Shown: positions 1-13,706, numbered from the stretch's first letter. The stretch: 64,000 nucleotides of DNA from Rostratula benghalensis (GCA_013399305.1 VXAI01000046.1:2736631-2800630), one strand, 5' to 3'. Notes: generated by a model not told the origin, from the letters alone. A program made the numbers and translations.

Positions 1-2666
1 AAACAGAACAAAAAACTGTAGGATGAGCTCCACTAAAAGGAAATGAGTAACTCACGCTCATTACAATTACATCAAGGTTACTGTATGCACTGGAAAATTG
101 TGGGATGTCTCCAAGCAGTCTTGTGCTCTATGGTCTTAAACATGACAGTTTCTTACCTTAGAGATGACTTTTTAAGAGGCATTACAATGGTTCTATCTCA
201 CCATAATGCAGAAAACCAGATAAGGTTAGTTTAGCATTCTCTTGTGGTCCAAGTATTTATGATAACCTAAGTATTCTCAGAAAGATGTGCACCCAGTGTT
301 CCATCAATCCTTAAACAGCTGACATATTTTTGTTTTCTTATTTCTCCAAAGCACCTACATTAAAAAATGAGAAACCTAGGAAAAATACTGCCTAAGACAT
401 GTCACATAAAAATAACACATTGCTTTGTAAATGCAACTGAGAGTAGTACTTGAATCAAAAGATAAGAAAAAGAACCAAAAGAGACAACTGAAGGAAGAAA
501 AATAGTAATTTGGGGGAATCTGGAAAGAATCCACTAAATAAAAACATGGGAGAAATTCTCCAAGCAGTCCCTGTGCTGTTTCCATCAGGAATTCAAGGCT
601 CTGGTGCCCACTTTCATTTGTGCACATAGAAAACAGAGATTTGCATATGCAGCTGAAGTGTACGTGTGAATAGCTGCAGGTGTAGTTTCCCATGCAGACT
701 AGCAATTCTGTCAATACATCTAAGGCAAGGCCTTGAATGTGTCCTTGAGCCAGGCATTCAATCTCTGTTCCCTATCTGCAGTACAGGGATAATATCGCCT
801 CACGGGGATGCTATGGGTGAGGATAAATAGGATTAAGTTTGAAAGGTGCTAATTTATCTCAGAATGCTCATATAAATATATCCTGATAGGTTCCTAACTA
901 ATATCATCACAACAATAGTACGGGCCAGTTAGTTTAAATTAGGAACAGCTGTCCACTGGTTTTTCTCTTCATTTTCCACTCATGAAAATTGATATGGCAA
1001 AGTGTAGTTCAGAAGAAAAACCTTCAAAAACTGACAGGATTTAAATGTACCTTTTCCTAACCTGAATCGCCATGCTCGGCAGGGGTCAGACAAGGAATTT
1101 GTTAATACGTGGCAAGATCTTCTTTTGGACATACTGAGAATGAGCAGTATTCATTACTAAAAATCATACACAAGTTGTATAAATATTTACTGAGCTGAAA
1201 GAACACATTAGCCAATGTTTTCCACAAATCAGTGGAAGGGAGTCTCTAATTAATGAAACCAAAGCTGTAGGGTTTTACTAGGCCCTTAAGACCAGTTCTG
1301 GAAGCTAAACGCAAATGCCACAGTTCAAACACTAGAGTCTGTTAAGTCCTAGTGCACTCTTACTCTGGGCTGACTGCTTGCAAACTGTGAAGAGGATTAA
1401 GGTGGATGGAATCAATGCCAACGTGAAGCTGTTAAATGACTGCATGACCAAAAAAAAGCTCCATAACTCACTGTTGTTGAATACCTTTCCTACAAATTTT
1501 TCAGTCACTAGAAAGCCAAATAGGGAGGGGGAAAGGTTACTTGTTTTCCTTTTTTAAGATAAAGTGCATTTACTGCAGTGACAACAGCAGGATCATAACC
1601 ACCTGACCTACTGAATACAAATAATAACTGGGGAAAAGAGCAATAATTAATGACCAAGTCTGTGTGCATTCCATTAAGTAAAAACAGCTGTCATAAACAT
1701 CTTAATTTCAAGAGCTGCTGGATAGGGAATTATAGCACTGTAAAAAGCTTCTTCCTCCTGCTATTCCAGAGAACCGGAACATACCAAGGCACTAAATTTT
1801 TAAACGTTGCTTTCATGTTCTTTGGTGCACAAAAAAAACCCCTGAAAAATCAGCTTATTAAGAGATTTATCTAGCAGCTTCCTACCTTTCTTTCAGTCTG
1901 GAATGCTTCCATATGCTGAATGGACATCATTCTGCTTATCAAGCTTTTTAATAATTTTAAAAAATTGTTTAAAGAGTACAGCAACTTAACTTCATTCAGT
2001 GGAATACTCTTCCTCATTATATCCAGAGTATAAGCAAATATTCTTGCTAAAATGTCACATCTTGTGTTAAATTAGGCAGACCTCAATGTTTTACCAACTT
2101 TCTCTTACAAGGTCTGGAATATTTGAAAGCCAGAAAGACGGAGTCCTGCTCATACCTAGGGTGTAGCCAAAGCAAACGTAGTGGAGAAAACTCTACAGTT
2201 ATAATAACAAGATGTTATCAAAGGACTAAAAGAATTTTGTGAGTGCCAAAACCTTCTCAAAATGGCAGTCCACTGCTGCCTGCTCACTGTATACAACATT
2301 TTTGAGATGAACAGATCCTAGCACTACTGCCTCCCTCTATTAAGAAAAGTCACTTTATTTGCCACACCATATTTGAACATGTGGGGGTTTTTATTGCCTC
2401 CTCTTGCCAGTAAAGAATGACTAATAACTGTAATTTGTAATTTCCCAGCTTTTGTGGTTTCTGTTTTAAACAGCGTTCCTTATCTTTTGAAAGTTTCAAT
2501 TTGGGGAAAATTGTCTTTTATACAGTATTTTTTTCCCATTTCGCGGCAAATTAACACCTTCTGGGTCCTAACTACAGTATAGATTACAAGTACACCGACA
2601 AACACAGTGATTGAGATTTTTTTGTTTTCATAAGGCTGCAAGTGGCCTAGGTATCAGAAACATTAC
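1..2666. other. Unique non-coding sequence, nothing recognised
   Basis: AT-rich single-copy-looking sequence. No open frame here exceeds about 110 codons and none shows a recognisable domain. No interspersed repeat, RNA gene or promoter was seen. If the minus-strand exon model is right, this is the intron downstream of its last visible exon. Confidence 0.5.
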
Positions 2667-2719
2667 CTGTCTGTATTGGTCAAGCAAAAGCACGCTGGAG
2701 TCAAACTGTCTTTCAAGTT
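2667..2719 (-). other. Candidate internal exon (53 nt), last visible in minus-strand chain
   Basis: Read on the minus strand, a pyrimidine-rich tract ending in CTGTCTCAG precedes 53 nt that end in CAG before GTAATG, a usable acceptor/donor pair. The exon starts with two bases completing a codon and then runs 17 codons open, reading LERQFDSSVLLLDQYRQ. This is a charged amphipathic stretch of the kind found in coiled coils. The exon candidate at 12352-12413 ends with a single G, which completes a GAA (Glu) codon here, so the two join in frame. I do not recognise the protein family. The splice sites and peptide character are what I see; that this is a real coding exon is inference. It could be chance. 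Confidence 0.35.
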
Positions 2720-5700
2720 CTGAGACAGAACAATGAAGACAGGTACCAACAGCAGAAAATACCATTTCCCCCCTGCCTCCCCGGGAAAGGCTTTTCTTTT
2801 CAAAGGCACACACTCTGCAGCGTCCCTGCCAAAGGGAACACTTGGTATTCATTGTCAGTACTAGCACACACCAAATCCTTCCTTATAGATGCACGACGAG
2901 CAGCTGACTTAGGCCATTGAAGACACATTGATCCTCATCTGCCTTCCAAGCTGTAACTTTGCTCCTGTGCTGCATAACCCCTGGAAAACAGGTGGTGACA
3001 GCACAGGTGACAAGGAAACTCTGCGCCTAGCCTGCCCTCACTTCATGCCCTCTGCACAGATTAGTATGATAAGACACAGGGAAGTATCTGTTTTCCTGTG
3101 AAATGCTGATCTTTCTTTTGAACTACATCTTAAAAGACAAAAAGCTACGTACGTGTTCCCTCCCAAAGCTCCTCAAGCCTCATAAAAGCTCCACGACACC
3201 TCATTTATTTAACAACAAACTATGAAGCACAAAAAACTTAGACCAGCAAATTAGGAAATAATTTTAAGGAAAATAGGCCAATCACCACCTCATTTTCACA
3301 AGTCTTTCAAGTCCATAACATAGGGGTTTCAATATTTCAACTGAAAAAGACCACAAATGAACACAGAAAACCCCACAAACCAAAACAAAAAAATCAGAAA
3401 ACTAAACCAAACAGCCAAACTTTAAAAAATAGTTTAATTCATTTTCTTCATGAGCATCTTCTCAAAGAATAGCAAAAAGTCAATTTCTTACTGAACAGGA
3501 GGCAAGGCATTAGTGAAAGACAGGGTATCAGGCCTTAGAACACAGTGTGGAAAGGCAGACTCTGGCTGCAGAGCCATCTGTGCCAACAGTTCGAGTGGGT
3601 CTCTTAGACCTGTATTGTCAATTGGCCCGCCAGTCACCCACACTACCAAACACCCTGTTCAAGTCTTGATTCAGATATCTCACTTGCCAAACACAGAAGT
3701 TCAGCCACAGGAGATGAGTGGCAGGAATGTAGCCTCACACCCTCGCCACTATTCCAAGCATCATGGATATAATCCATTTGGCAAACTTAATGCCATGGTT
3801 AGCCCTGGATAGCCAAGACAGAGCATGCATGGTCTAGATCTAACCTTGAACTCTGTCAGGTTTGTATGATAACAGGTATTTGAGACCAAGAGAGTCTCTA
3901 CCTATCCACATTCTTTTGAGAAAATAAACCCCAAGGTTCTGATTAATAATAGTATTCTGGAATAAAAAGAAGAAAGTCTGAAAATGAATGGGAATATCTA
4001 CTGTTTCCCTATTCATGCTAATAAAAATGCAGAATTTAAGTAATGCTTTTGTTTCTGTAGTTCCTTTTTTTTTTTTTTCTCTGTTGCTGTAGGTGTTTTT
4101 AATAAGTAGGCAATCACTTATTTTTGAATCAAGGAGAGAATCCAGTGAAGCAAGGCAAGGGCATCCTAGTCCCAAGAAATACAAGCTGCAAGCTCTGCAC
4201 ACACAGCTGTTCCATCTCAAAAGCAAGTTGTCAGTGTATTCCAGGAACAACACGCACTTTGTTCCTTTTCCTTCTTTCAGTTTCAACAACGTAATGCAAA
4301 CCGACCAAACGCGCTGCATCCCTCTCAGACAAAAGCTGGGAGAGGATAGGATGAGTGACGGAACTACACTTGGACTGTAGGTAAACAGTAATCAAGAATT
4401 TCGTAGTTCAACTATCTCTTACTGTGAAGCACCCACAGAGAGGTTTTACAGTGTACTGCTGCCTTTGCCAAGCTACTAATTTTTCGGCACTCCCCAGATC
4501 TCTGCTGAGATGCAGCACTGGAAAACTTCCCAACAGTCTTCCTGCTAAGGCTCCCAGGTCTGACAGCCTGAAAAATCTTTTTTTCATTCTGAAACACTTC
4601 AAAATGAGTACAGACATGGAAGCAGGTTTTAAGTGTGACACCCAGTGACTTATACCAAATGTATGTTTGTCATTCTCAGACCAATGAGACACAAATATTC
4701 TATTGGCCTGAAAGTTCCAGGTTAAACAAAAGGAAGCAATTTATTTCTGAAAAAAAAAAGTATAAAATACCAAATTACACAGTAACGCACACCTACTCTC
4801 ATTCCAAAAAGTACTAATTTTAACTCTTGCCACCTTTTGTAAAATATCATCAGTATCTTTATCCCCGTAGAAAAGTCACTCAGTGTGGCTTCTATCTTTG
4901 TGTAGGATTGCTTTCTTCAAAACCATGCAACACCAACACCTCACCTAACATTACTTTTAGACAGAAAATTTTTAAGAGCTGTTTGCTGCTGATTTTCCTT
5001 TTTCAAGTTAGCTTATATGACGTCCTTCACATTGGACTAAAATTGGGAGGGATGACATATTCTTGCATCCAGCTCTGTGAACATACAAAACAACTGATGC
5101 TTTTTAATCGGATTTTAATTTCTCCTCTCCTGACTCCACCCTTACGTCTAATCACATATGGCTGTCCTAGTATCCACTCAATATTTTTCTCTACCAGCAA
5201 CGAAAAGCTTACAAACCTCAGCATCACTGAAAAACATGGAATGTAACAGCAGCCCTACTGTAGAAAATGAAGAATTGCTTCTCACTTTCATCAAACAGCT
5301 GCGCTCCAGATATTCAGGAGGTTCTGCACACTCAATTCCATGCTAACATCCAGGCTCCTTTATTTCAGGCAAGCGTTGCAGAGGATGATAAAGCATTCAG
5401 ACATTATTTACTGTTACTTAACTATGTTTTCACATCTAATTCCTTTGGAGTCTCACTTTTTAACATAACAATGGTAAGGAAATTTTTGACCAATATTAGA
5501 CATAGAACTTCTAAGAAGAGGGAGTTTTCCACTCTGTTAACTGTCTGATTCGCTGTATTCTCTACCAATGCTAACTAATCTGTTTTAATGCCACCATATT
5601 AGCATCACTGTGCTAAACACCACCTGTGCAACCCCTTAAATGCATCTACTGGCAAAGTATCTGCAGAAAATCCCAGAGAAACTGCCTTAACAGCAAGACC

Positions 5701-7004
5701 AAATAGTGAATGTTTCAGTGAAAGTCTTAATACGGTCCTTGTTATAAAGAGACTCTAAATGTTTAATCTGTTTACAAATCTCCTACCAGCTGTAATACCC
5801 TACTGGGGATGCACTAAAATCTAGCGTCAAGTCAGTTGCACTATTGGCAGAGCAAAAAACCAGTGACCTTGCCATTAAGCACTAAAATGCTAATAATCCC
5901 AAAGAGAAAGATATTGTTATCTTCTTAGCCGTGCAAAGAGGCGGAAGTGAAAGATACGCATGTGATGCTTTTGTTCAACAGATTAGATAGAGGAAAGGAT
6001 ACTGTCTGAGAAGACAGGATCCTTGACTTGCCTGGTTCAACACGTGTCAGGCAAACCTCAAGTGCAGACAAGGAATTATCAATATTGGAGTCTATTGGTT
6101 GCAAACAGAGTAATTGTAAATAGAGCACACTGTGCTTTCCTTGTTTATGCATTCTGGTTTGCACAGAAAGGTTATAACCAGTTATTGGCCATGGAATAAC
6201 AAGACCTCATTCTTCTTGCACGCCTGAAATGTAACGTGAGTCTATTCAAGCTTGAAAAAATAGACAATCGGTAGTATCTTAAAGAGTATCTCAAACTACT
6301 GCAGCTCTCACCTAAAACTCATGCCTGCAATGGGCATGAACTTATAAGCACAGATGGATGTCTCTTAGACTTTAGTGAAGACATTAAATGAAAACAAGCA
6401 AGAAGATGTACTTCATTTAATTAGCATCCAGCATTCTGTATTTTGAGATGCCCTCACACACTTGTTTCATAAATATACACTGAAGAACATTAACTGAAAG
6501 GCATCTCAGGAAGTTAACAATATCTGATTGCCCAGGTGCAAACAACGGTCCTTGCCGACAGAGTGAACTTGTCAAAAAACGTTGGTCCTATGAGAAACAT
6601 ACAAAATAGGCATGTTTGCTGAGCAGCAAAATACATGCTTTTTAGTTTATCTGGAGGAAAAGTGAAAAGGAAAGAGTTCTTCCTTCTCATGAGATCCGAA
6701 TCGGACTAAGGTGTTAGGTCCTGCTGTCCTCTTAGGGATTCCAAAGAACTGAGTATTTGAATGCCACACACTCTCTGGAAAAAAAAATCTCAGCCTATTT
6801 CTCTTAAATGTAATAAATTAAAAATATTTTTAGAATCATATTAATGGATAATTGACAATAGTTTTTTTTGTATTAAACTCTAATGCTAAGTTAGACTACT
6901 GAAGCAATCTTGGAGATATCAAAGACCCACTAGAGCTCATCTTGCCAAGCTATAAAATACACTCTAAGAAGTTCCCTCTCCTCTCTCTGCTCATCCTCAT
7001 GCAG
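2720..7004. other. Unique non-coding sequence with a T14 run
   Basis: No repeat family or exon is recognisable. A run of 14 T lies at 4065-4078. The longest open frame of the whole window, 159 codons on the minus strand at 3840-4319, spans this T run. It has low-complexity composition and no domain, so it is taken as chance. Confidence 0.5.
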
Positions 7005-7137
7005 ATCAGTTCCTCACAAATCCTTAGAGACTGCTTCAGGAGAGGCAAAAAGGTGCACTGCATGAAAACTCCAGGGATACTAGAGAATTCCTCTGTGGTT
7101 AGTGGATCTCCAACAGAAAAGTATTTCTTAGCATTTG
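7005..7137 (+). other. Candidate internal exon (133 nt), first of plus-strand chain
   Basis: The acceptor is unusually good: about 30 nearly unbroken pyrimidines (from about 6971) end in ATGCAG. The donor at the other end is TTG followed by GTAAGC, also strong. Between them, one frame is open for all 44 codons and the other two are closed. The exon begins on a codon boundary and leaves one base, G, over. The peptide includes KKVHCMKTPGILENSS and SPTEKYFLAF; it has no motif I can name. The leftover G joins the GA at the start of the candidate at 32167 to make a glycine codon. It may be a coding exon, an exon of a long non-coding RNA, or a cryptic pseudo-exon inside an intron. Confidence 0.35.
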
Positions 7138-9943
7138 GTAAGCAAGAGGTTAATAGCCTATATAAAAAACACCTCTAACAAAAATGTTATTTCAATTGTA
7201 TTACATTTAGGAGCCCTGAGGGTCATGGGGTAGATAATCAAAAAGGACAAGGAGGAAATTAAAAAAGGGAAGAAGGCAATCAAAAAGGGCATTTAGAAGG
7301 ACCCATAATCCTCCATAGGAAGAATACTAATTATACTACTGCATCATCTTATAATTAACCCTGATCTAATTTTTTTTTTATTTTATTTTAGCTGTAATAA
7401 CTTTCACATGTACAATGATTTGATTGCTAATTCTTGCCAGTCTTCCTTGAACTACTATTTTAGTTTTGGTAGCTACTTTTTACATAGCGGTTTAACTCTC
7501 ATTTATAAAGACACAAGACAAAATATTTACATATTTGAATTATTTTGTCATGAGTCATTCTGACTACCACTTTAGTATCCTTTTATTCTGACAATGCTGG
7601 GTAGTACACTCTCTTTCTTTTCCCCACAATATTTTCTATTTAGGAGAGAAATTGGTCTCTGATATAACTCACAGAATTGCACTCACTTCAGCGGTCAAAC
7701 TTGGCCATACGTCTTTGTAAGGACTTTGATCGGTATTTCATATTTCATTTAATAAATGTGGGATATTATTGTAGCCAGCAAACTAAATTCCCAGCATACC
7801 TTCATTCCATAGCAGACCCCTGCTTGGGCTCACCTACATTCTTGGGCAACTGGGCACACATTGCTGTGATATTTCTGAAGACTTACAAACAAGCCTGAGT
7901 TTTTGCCAAGTCCTGAAAGAAGGTGCTTTCCCTTGGATGAAGGCTAGTCATTTATGTACAAAGCCAAAAATCATTCTCAAACTAACCTGAGATGTTGACA
8001 CATCAATGATTTCACTAGAAAAATCTGGCAGCCAGAATGTATAAAAAGTGGACTCAAGAACCGATCTGAAGGAAGCAAAAGATCCAAAAATAAGCTCATC
8101 TGAAGCTTGCCCTCAAAGACATCTATAGACACCGCTGATTTTTCTTCCTCTAACTTTTAAATTCATTCTAGCCATACATACTCTCTGCAGATATGAAGGC
8201 AGACATGCTCCCCTCTTAGATTCAGATGTAGGAATAAGCATACAGAACAATAGAAGTTACTTCTAACTGAATTTTTGTACCATGATGTTAAGTTTTTCTT
8301 TTATTTTCTCTACTTCCTTCATGTAAGGCATGTTGCTAACTAGTTCTTAATGGTCACTAGATTCTCAGATAATTAACGTTTGGAGGGCATTTTTTCTGAG
8401 TCAGGGCCAATCTATGGACAGCAGTCCTTAGATTCCGCCATAGGATGTGTTGTGGGAGGAAGCACATTTTTTAATATTTTAACAATCACTTCACTTCAGA
8501 AAGACAGAGCCTGAGGGTTGTGGCTTACATGGCACAGGAGACATCAGCAACACAGCAATCTGGAGACTATGCTGTGTGGTCAGCAGCACGCGCTTTCTGC
8601 ACAAACACATTACTCCTCTGGAGAAAACAGAGGAACAGAAAAAAAACCCAAAAGGCAATCTATGTGATTACCACTAATTTCCTTCTGATTAACCAAAAAA
8701 AGTATTACTTCCAAAGCAAGAATTTAACCCTGATTAAAGGACAAACTCTGAACTTTTTTTTTAAAAAAAGGGTTTAGTCCTGCATCAAGAAATTTTGTTT
8801 AGGCATGGTAACAGTTTGCAGAGAGCAAATGACGTCAGGATTTCTTCCGGTATCAATTAAGACACCTGCATGAGAACTTAGGAAAGAGGAAACTCTTTCC
8901 TGTCACTCCCTGGAAAATGAGTGTCAAAAGCACATCCTAAAACCTGAATAGGCCTGTCTGAAAAACTCAATCCTTTTTTGTTCCTTTTGAAACCCTTTCT
9001 TAACCTAAATGCACTTTCTCAATCAATATTTAATAACACAAAAGCCACATCACCCTGAGGCATTCAATATTCTCATATTCCTATTATTTTCAATGTGATA
9101 ATAAAGCCACTGAATCATTTGAATTGATGGTTGCACTCCTCAGATAATACTAAAAAACTAAACTTGAAGCCAGTTTAAGCTTCCATTGCAGCCTGCACCA
9201 TCAGGCAGCTGAAACCTGAGGTATGAAATTAGAGAATAATTATTATTTAAAGTATCACCTCCTCTATCTTACTCAGAAATACTGGCTGCGGCTGTAGTGA
9301 TTTTGTCATAGGAAATTGCCACAATGTCGGTGTTTCTTCTTTCGGCTGCTTTATCTTACAAGGTAGTAACTCAGCAGTGAAATGAAGCACAGAATCATTT
9401 CATTAGTGACCTGTCATTACTAACACCTTACTCTTTTCATAGTTGAACAAATAATTAAGAGAAAACACAGTAAACAGCTAACACTCAGAAACATCAGAAA
9501 ATACCAAAATTGCCACCTTGTAAATGAACTTTAGGATGGCTGTGAATGTTGAGCAAGCGTGCCCTGTTCTGCCCACCATGCTGACAGCACGCAACTAATG
9601 ATGTTGAACGTTTTCCTTATGAAAAGTCAAGCTTTTGTATTACCATTTCACAGCACTCTTTTGCCTTGGGTAACTCAAGGTGGTGCCCGCTCAAGCAGCT
9701 GCATACTCTTAAGCTCAGATTAAGTACCAAGGAATTTTCTGCCTCTGTGGCTAAATAGAGCCCTCTCCTATTGCCAGAAGCTTGACATGGAAATATTTTG
9801 CTGTGACTGGCAGACCGAAAAAAAAGATTATTTCACCTGATTTCAACTATTGCTTTTATGAACATAACAAGAATACCTAGAAAGGCCAATAGCCACCAAC
9901 AGAGAATACCCACTATTGATTTTTTTTCTATTTATTTGTTCTT
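7138..9943. other. Unique non-coding sequence, nothing recognised
   Basis: Only short open frames, all below 90 codons and without recognisable domains. No interspersed repeat was identified. Confidence 0.5.
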
Positions 9944-10086
9944 ATCACAGCTACCGAAAAAAGTACCTCCATCATCACGAACAGGTACCAATTCCAGTAT
10001 AATCCATAATGAAAGTACCTCCGTCTTAATCACAGCTGCCAAAATAAGTACCTCCATCAAAATAACAGGTATCAATTCTGGTTGGA
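9944..10086 (+). repeat. 85-bp tandem duplication (about 1.7 copies)
   Basis: The segment beginning ATCACAGCTACCGAAAAAAG at 9944 recurs, slightly diverged, at 10029, an offset of 85 bases. Each copy carries AAGTACCTCCATC and then an ACAGGTA-C/T-CAATTC block. A third AAGTACCTCC lies between them at 10013, so the array may be built from 33-bp and 52-bp sub-units. The second copy is partial, losing similarity near 10086. An 81-codon open frame runs across the array, but its sequence simply follows the repeat. It looks like a local slippage or duplication event, not a transposable element. Confidence 0.8.
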
Positions 10087-12351
10087 GACTTTTAAAAATA
10101 TAAATAGATTTGGTAATAACTAGAAAATAACAATGTTAGGACATCATTTTGTAGTCGAAACAAAAATTAAAGGATTTATCAGATTTTTTGTGTGTAAATG
10201 TATAAACAATTGTTTACTCAAATGGCTACCCTCTAAGAAAAGAATCATACTGACTCCACTGTACAAGTAAGTCTACAGAGATGGGCTGGCTGATGTGGGA
10301 AAAATTATTTTGTGTTCAAAATGCTCTTAAACATTTAGGAACATTTTGGGGCACATGTGGGGTGCCCCACCCACAGTTCACCCCCCAGCCAGATCATACT
10401 TCTTGGGGCTACTGCTGCTGGGCTACCCTGTGACACTACAAGAACCCAGCAACAAGCTTCTTGTGGGATGATGCTACCCCTCCTGCCCAGGGACCATTCG
10501 TTTCCAAACCTTAGCCTTCCCCAGATTCCAAAGGTCTTCTGGTTCAAGACAGAATAAATTTTTACACTATAGTTCAGAGAGTCAAGAATTGTCTGAAAAA
10601 TAGGCCTAAAGTACCAGGTGAGCTGAATATAAGCTAAATTTATGCCGTGGGTATGAAGGACCCTCAAGAATAAGAAAATGCTAGTCTAGAACTCAAAACT
10701 GGGAGATTTGCAGGTATGTTAACTTTTTGGTTTTCTTTTCCTCTTTCAGAGGACATACGGAACCCCTTTTCTGTTTCTCCCCCAAGAACCATGCATGGTG
10801 GGACTCACATCTTTGGGCACTACTGAGAGGGTGTATTGATCTTTCCAGATACTATGGTAGCTCCCTGGTGTTTTTTCTGCAACCTTCAGTGTCTACTGAA
10901 TGCTGATGGCAGCTGGAACCCAATTCTTCTTTGGCTCATTTGCTAAATAAGCAGGCTCCCAACTCCTTCCTGCACAGCACAAAATAAAAAAAGGGAGGCA
11001 ATGGTTCTAAGACTAACTCAAATAAAACTGAACAGAATACTGATGAAATATTTCTTTACATGAGTTTTCTCCCTACTGAATTGCAAAGGCATTGAGCAAA
11101 CAATAGAGGTGTTATTCTAAGGGGGGAAAAACCAAACCAAACCGGCGTGCAAAAATCTAATTTAAAATGTTTGGCAACATAAAAATAGGCTCACCGCAGC
11201 TGCCTTGGCTTTGTTAGTGGCAATCCAATGCTAAGCAAGCCTGTTACCTGGATTACCGATAGATGATAGTGGAATTACCCCAGTATAGAGCTGCTTTGCA
11301 ATCAAATTTAACTTCTAAGGTTTGTGGTGTTTTTTTAACCACTGAACTACAGTTCACCTACTTTTTGCCCAGCAAACAAATTACTCTTCTCAGAACTTCA
11401 GTTTACTAAAGCTGTCCTGAAGTTGTTCAAGGAACAAAAACCCCAAAGAAACCGCATGAGATAATCTTTCCAGCTCAGTGCAAGACTATCAAAGCTCAGA
11501 GAACTTACTTATTTTCTTGGGGCCGTGCTGCTTCTCTCTTCTCCGAGCACACTACGATGCTCCCACCAAGAGAGACAAGAGCCCATATGGAGGACTCTCC
11601 TTTCCTCCAAAGACCCCCCCACACCTCTACACGTGAACTCATAAATACTGCTGTCTTGGGTAGCGTGCACTCAAAATGTGGTCCTTGGAGAATGCAGGCT
11701 TTGTTACTACAGCTGAAACATTTTTCCCTGTTTAGAAAATGTTCTACACTCATACAAATGACACTGCAAGACGGAGCAGGCTACACGGATTTACATTTAC
11801 TGGCAATTCTGTGACAGAACTACTCAAAAATTGGCAAGGGAGACAGACAGGCAGGAAGACAGAAGTATATTAATTGGTGAATATTCCAAAGAAAGTTAAA
11901 TGAGATTAGCAATAAGTAATTCACACTTCATTTTCTAACTAGGTTTCCCTGCCTAAAAGATACTGTAGGTATGTAAGAGCAGTTGGATAACTAATAAAAA
12001 TACTCACACCTGCTCTATCTCCATGGCCCATACACAGGCAAGCTGCAGCCAGCCTAAATCTATGAAGGTTTGAGAGCAACTGACCATTCATAAACACATT
12101 TTTCCCAGCATGGTACCTGCTAATAACAGAACTGCTTTCATGCATTTCCAATTTCAGCTGATTTTCTTCTGATCCTGCTGTAGTTAGCTCATTTGTTTTG
12201 GAGATGCTTTCAGACCTGACTTTTGAGCTTCAGGGACTTCTAAGTAGCATTGGTAGATTTGAAGAGAGCTACTTAATGTCATCAGGTGTGCTCTTCGGCC
12301 ACCCTGTTTACAGAAGCAAATCAGTGTGAGCTATAAACAACTGAGACTCAC
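10087..12351. other. Unique non-coding sequence
   Basis: Nothing recognised. A short GACAG/GGCAG imperfect run lies near 11840-11865. A minus-strand open frame at 11505-11753 has several CpGs but no paired splice sites of good quality. Confidence 0.45.
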
Positions 12352-12413
12352 CAAAATCTCTGGATAGGAGAAGCGGAATTTTAGCCACAGACTCTTTAAT
12401 ATGCGAAGTAGAC
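12352..12413 (-). other. Candidate internal exon (62 nt) in minus-strand chain
   Basis: On the minus strand, TTCACTCAG precedes 62 nt that end in TTTTG before GTGAGT, a strong donor; the acceptor's pyrimidine tract is only moderate. Two frames are open throughout. In the frame that joins the neighbouring candidates, the exon gives one leading base, 20 codons (STSHIKESVAKIPLLLSRDF) and one trailing G. Its first base completes an AGG (Arg) codon with the last two bases of the 34892-34932 candidate. Its last base completes GAA with 2667-2719. Two CpGs in 62 bases are notable in this CpG-poor window. The other open frame is a reason for caution. No family is recognised. Confidence 0.3.
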
Positions 12414-13412
12414 CTGAGTGAATTATTCATAGGGAATAATCTTTGTGGCAAATTCTCCCTTTTTCCTAGTTATGAATAGGCTTTGACTCTCATGAATTCA
12501 CTTGTGATTTAAAAGAATTTGACCTATTCAGAAGAAAAAGTAAATTAGCAAACCATTGCCATTACACAGGATCCAATCTCACAGATCACAGCCATGTACT
12601 TGATTATTTAATCATGAAAGACCAGGTCGTGCTCTCTGCTCGGTTACATGTATGTTTGTAATTAAAAAGGAACACTGCAGGATAGAGCTGCTGGCTGAGG
12701 ATCCTCAGTCCTTTTAGGAATATAGTATTGAGTTAGCAATGATATTCATCAGCTGGTTTAAAGACTGAGCCATTTCAATACATAGCAGAGCCAGTTTTAA
12801 AGTCAATGTAGAGGGTGCATGATCTCCTGTACTCAGGGGACAGCCAACCTCCTCAAGTGCAACCATTTACCTGCACAAATTCTACCTTTGGGTGGTGTGT
12901 TACTTGTCTCACCTAGAGATTATTTAACAACTTGGGAGTGAGGTTCAAGCCTGCTTAGGCTGCTTATAAAATACACTCCATATCCGCTTACCCTGAACAT
13001 TCACAGCAAACAGGAAACCCACTAGAGCTAAGACTTGGACCAAGGCTTGTTAATTGTGTCTTCTAACTTTCGCTTCACCAACTTTTCAAGCACTTATCTA
13101 ATATGGATGAGAATACAAAAAAGTAAAAGTGTTTCAGGGATTTGTTGGAAAAAGAATTGACAAAAAAAAAAAAAAAAGAAAGAAAAAACCCAACAAACTT
13201 CCTGGCCAAATCAATTTTAAAAGCTCTGTACTTTTCAAAATGACACAAGAAGCCATTTAATTTGAATTTCCATTTTGCTGCTTCTCTTTTGCACTACCCT
13301 AATGGATGCGAGACAAGCCCAGTTATTCCATGTTTTTCAAGGCTTTTACAGTGAGTGAAAGACTAACACAAGCCCCCTGAAGGAGAATGAGTGAAGAAGT
13401 TTCACACCTCTG
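12414..13412. other. Unique non-coding sequence with an A-rich tract
   Basis: No exon or repeat family is recognised apart from an A16 run at 13162-13177, followed by A-rich sequence to 13188. The tract is upstream of a CR1 copy that has its own 3' end further on, so it is not that element's tail. Confidence 0.5.
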
Positions 13413-13706
13413 CCTCTTAAACTTTAACATAGGACCAGAGGAAATTACCTCAATTTGCACCAAGGGGGTGGTTCAGATTCGGATCAGGAACAGTTTTTAC
13501 ACGGAAAGGGTTATAAAGCATTGGAATGAGCTGCCCAGGGAAGTGACTGAAGCACCATCCCTGGAGGTATTTAAGAGATGGGTTGACGTACAGCTCAGTG
13601 ACATGGTTTAGTGATGGATTGTTGTTTTTTTATCAGAGTTAGGTTGATGGTTGGACAAGATGCTCTCAAAGGACCCTTCCAATCTAGACAATTCTATCAT
13701 TCTATA
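13413..13706 (+). mobile_element. CR1 LINE 3' fragment, forward orientation
   Basis: The segment carries the diagnostic 3' end of avian CR1 retrotransposons, in order: GACCAGAGGAAAT-like sequence, CATTGGAATGAGCTGCCCAGG, CACCATCCCTGGAGGT, GGTTGATGGTTGGACAAGATG, and a terminus of two 8-bp units, ATTCTATC-ATTCTATA. CR1 elements lack a poly(A) tail and end in such short repeats. The 5' side is severely truncated, as in most genomic copies, so no complete ORF2 is present. A 74-codon open frame at 13387-13611 runs across the element's 3' end and is not a gene. The 5' boundary is approximate; the 3' boundary is clear. Confidence 0.93.

Noticed and set aside
3840..4319. Longest open frame in the window (159 codons, minus strand)
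   Set aside because: It crosses a T14 run, has no domain or signal, lacks paired splice sites and is within chance length for 64 kb of both strands.
11505..11753. CpG-containing minus-strand open frame ending near AATAA/GTAAGT
   Set aside because: The apparent donor follows an in-frame end of the peptide and no good acceptor gives a clean exon.
12941..12955. GGTTCAAGCC, resembling a tRNA/SINE B-box
   Set aside because: No A-box at the right distance, no cloverleaf and no SINE body or tail around it.
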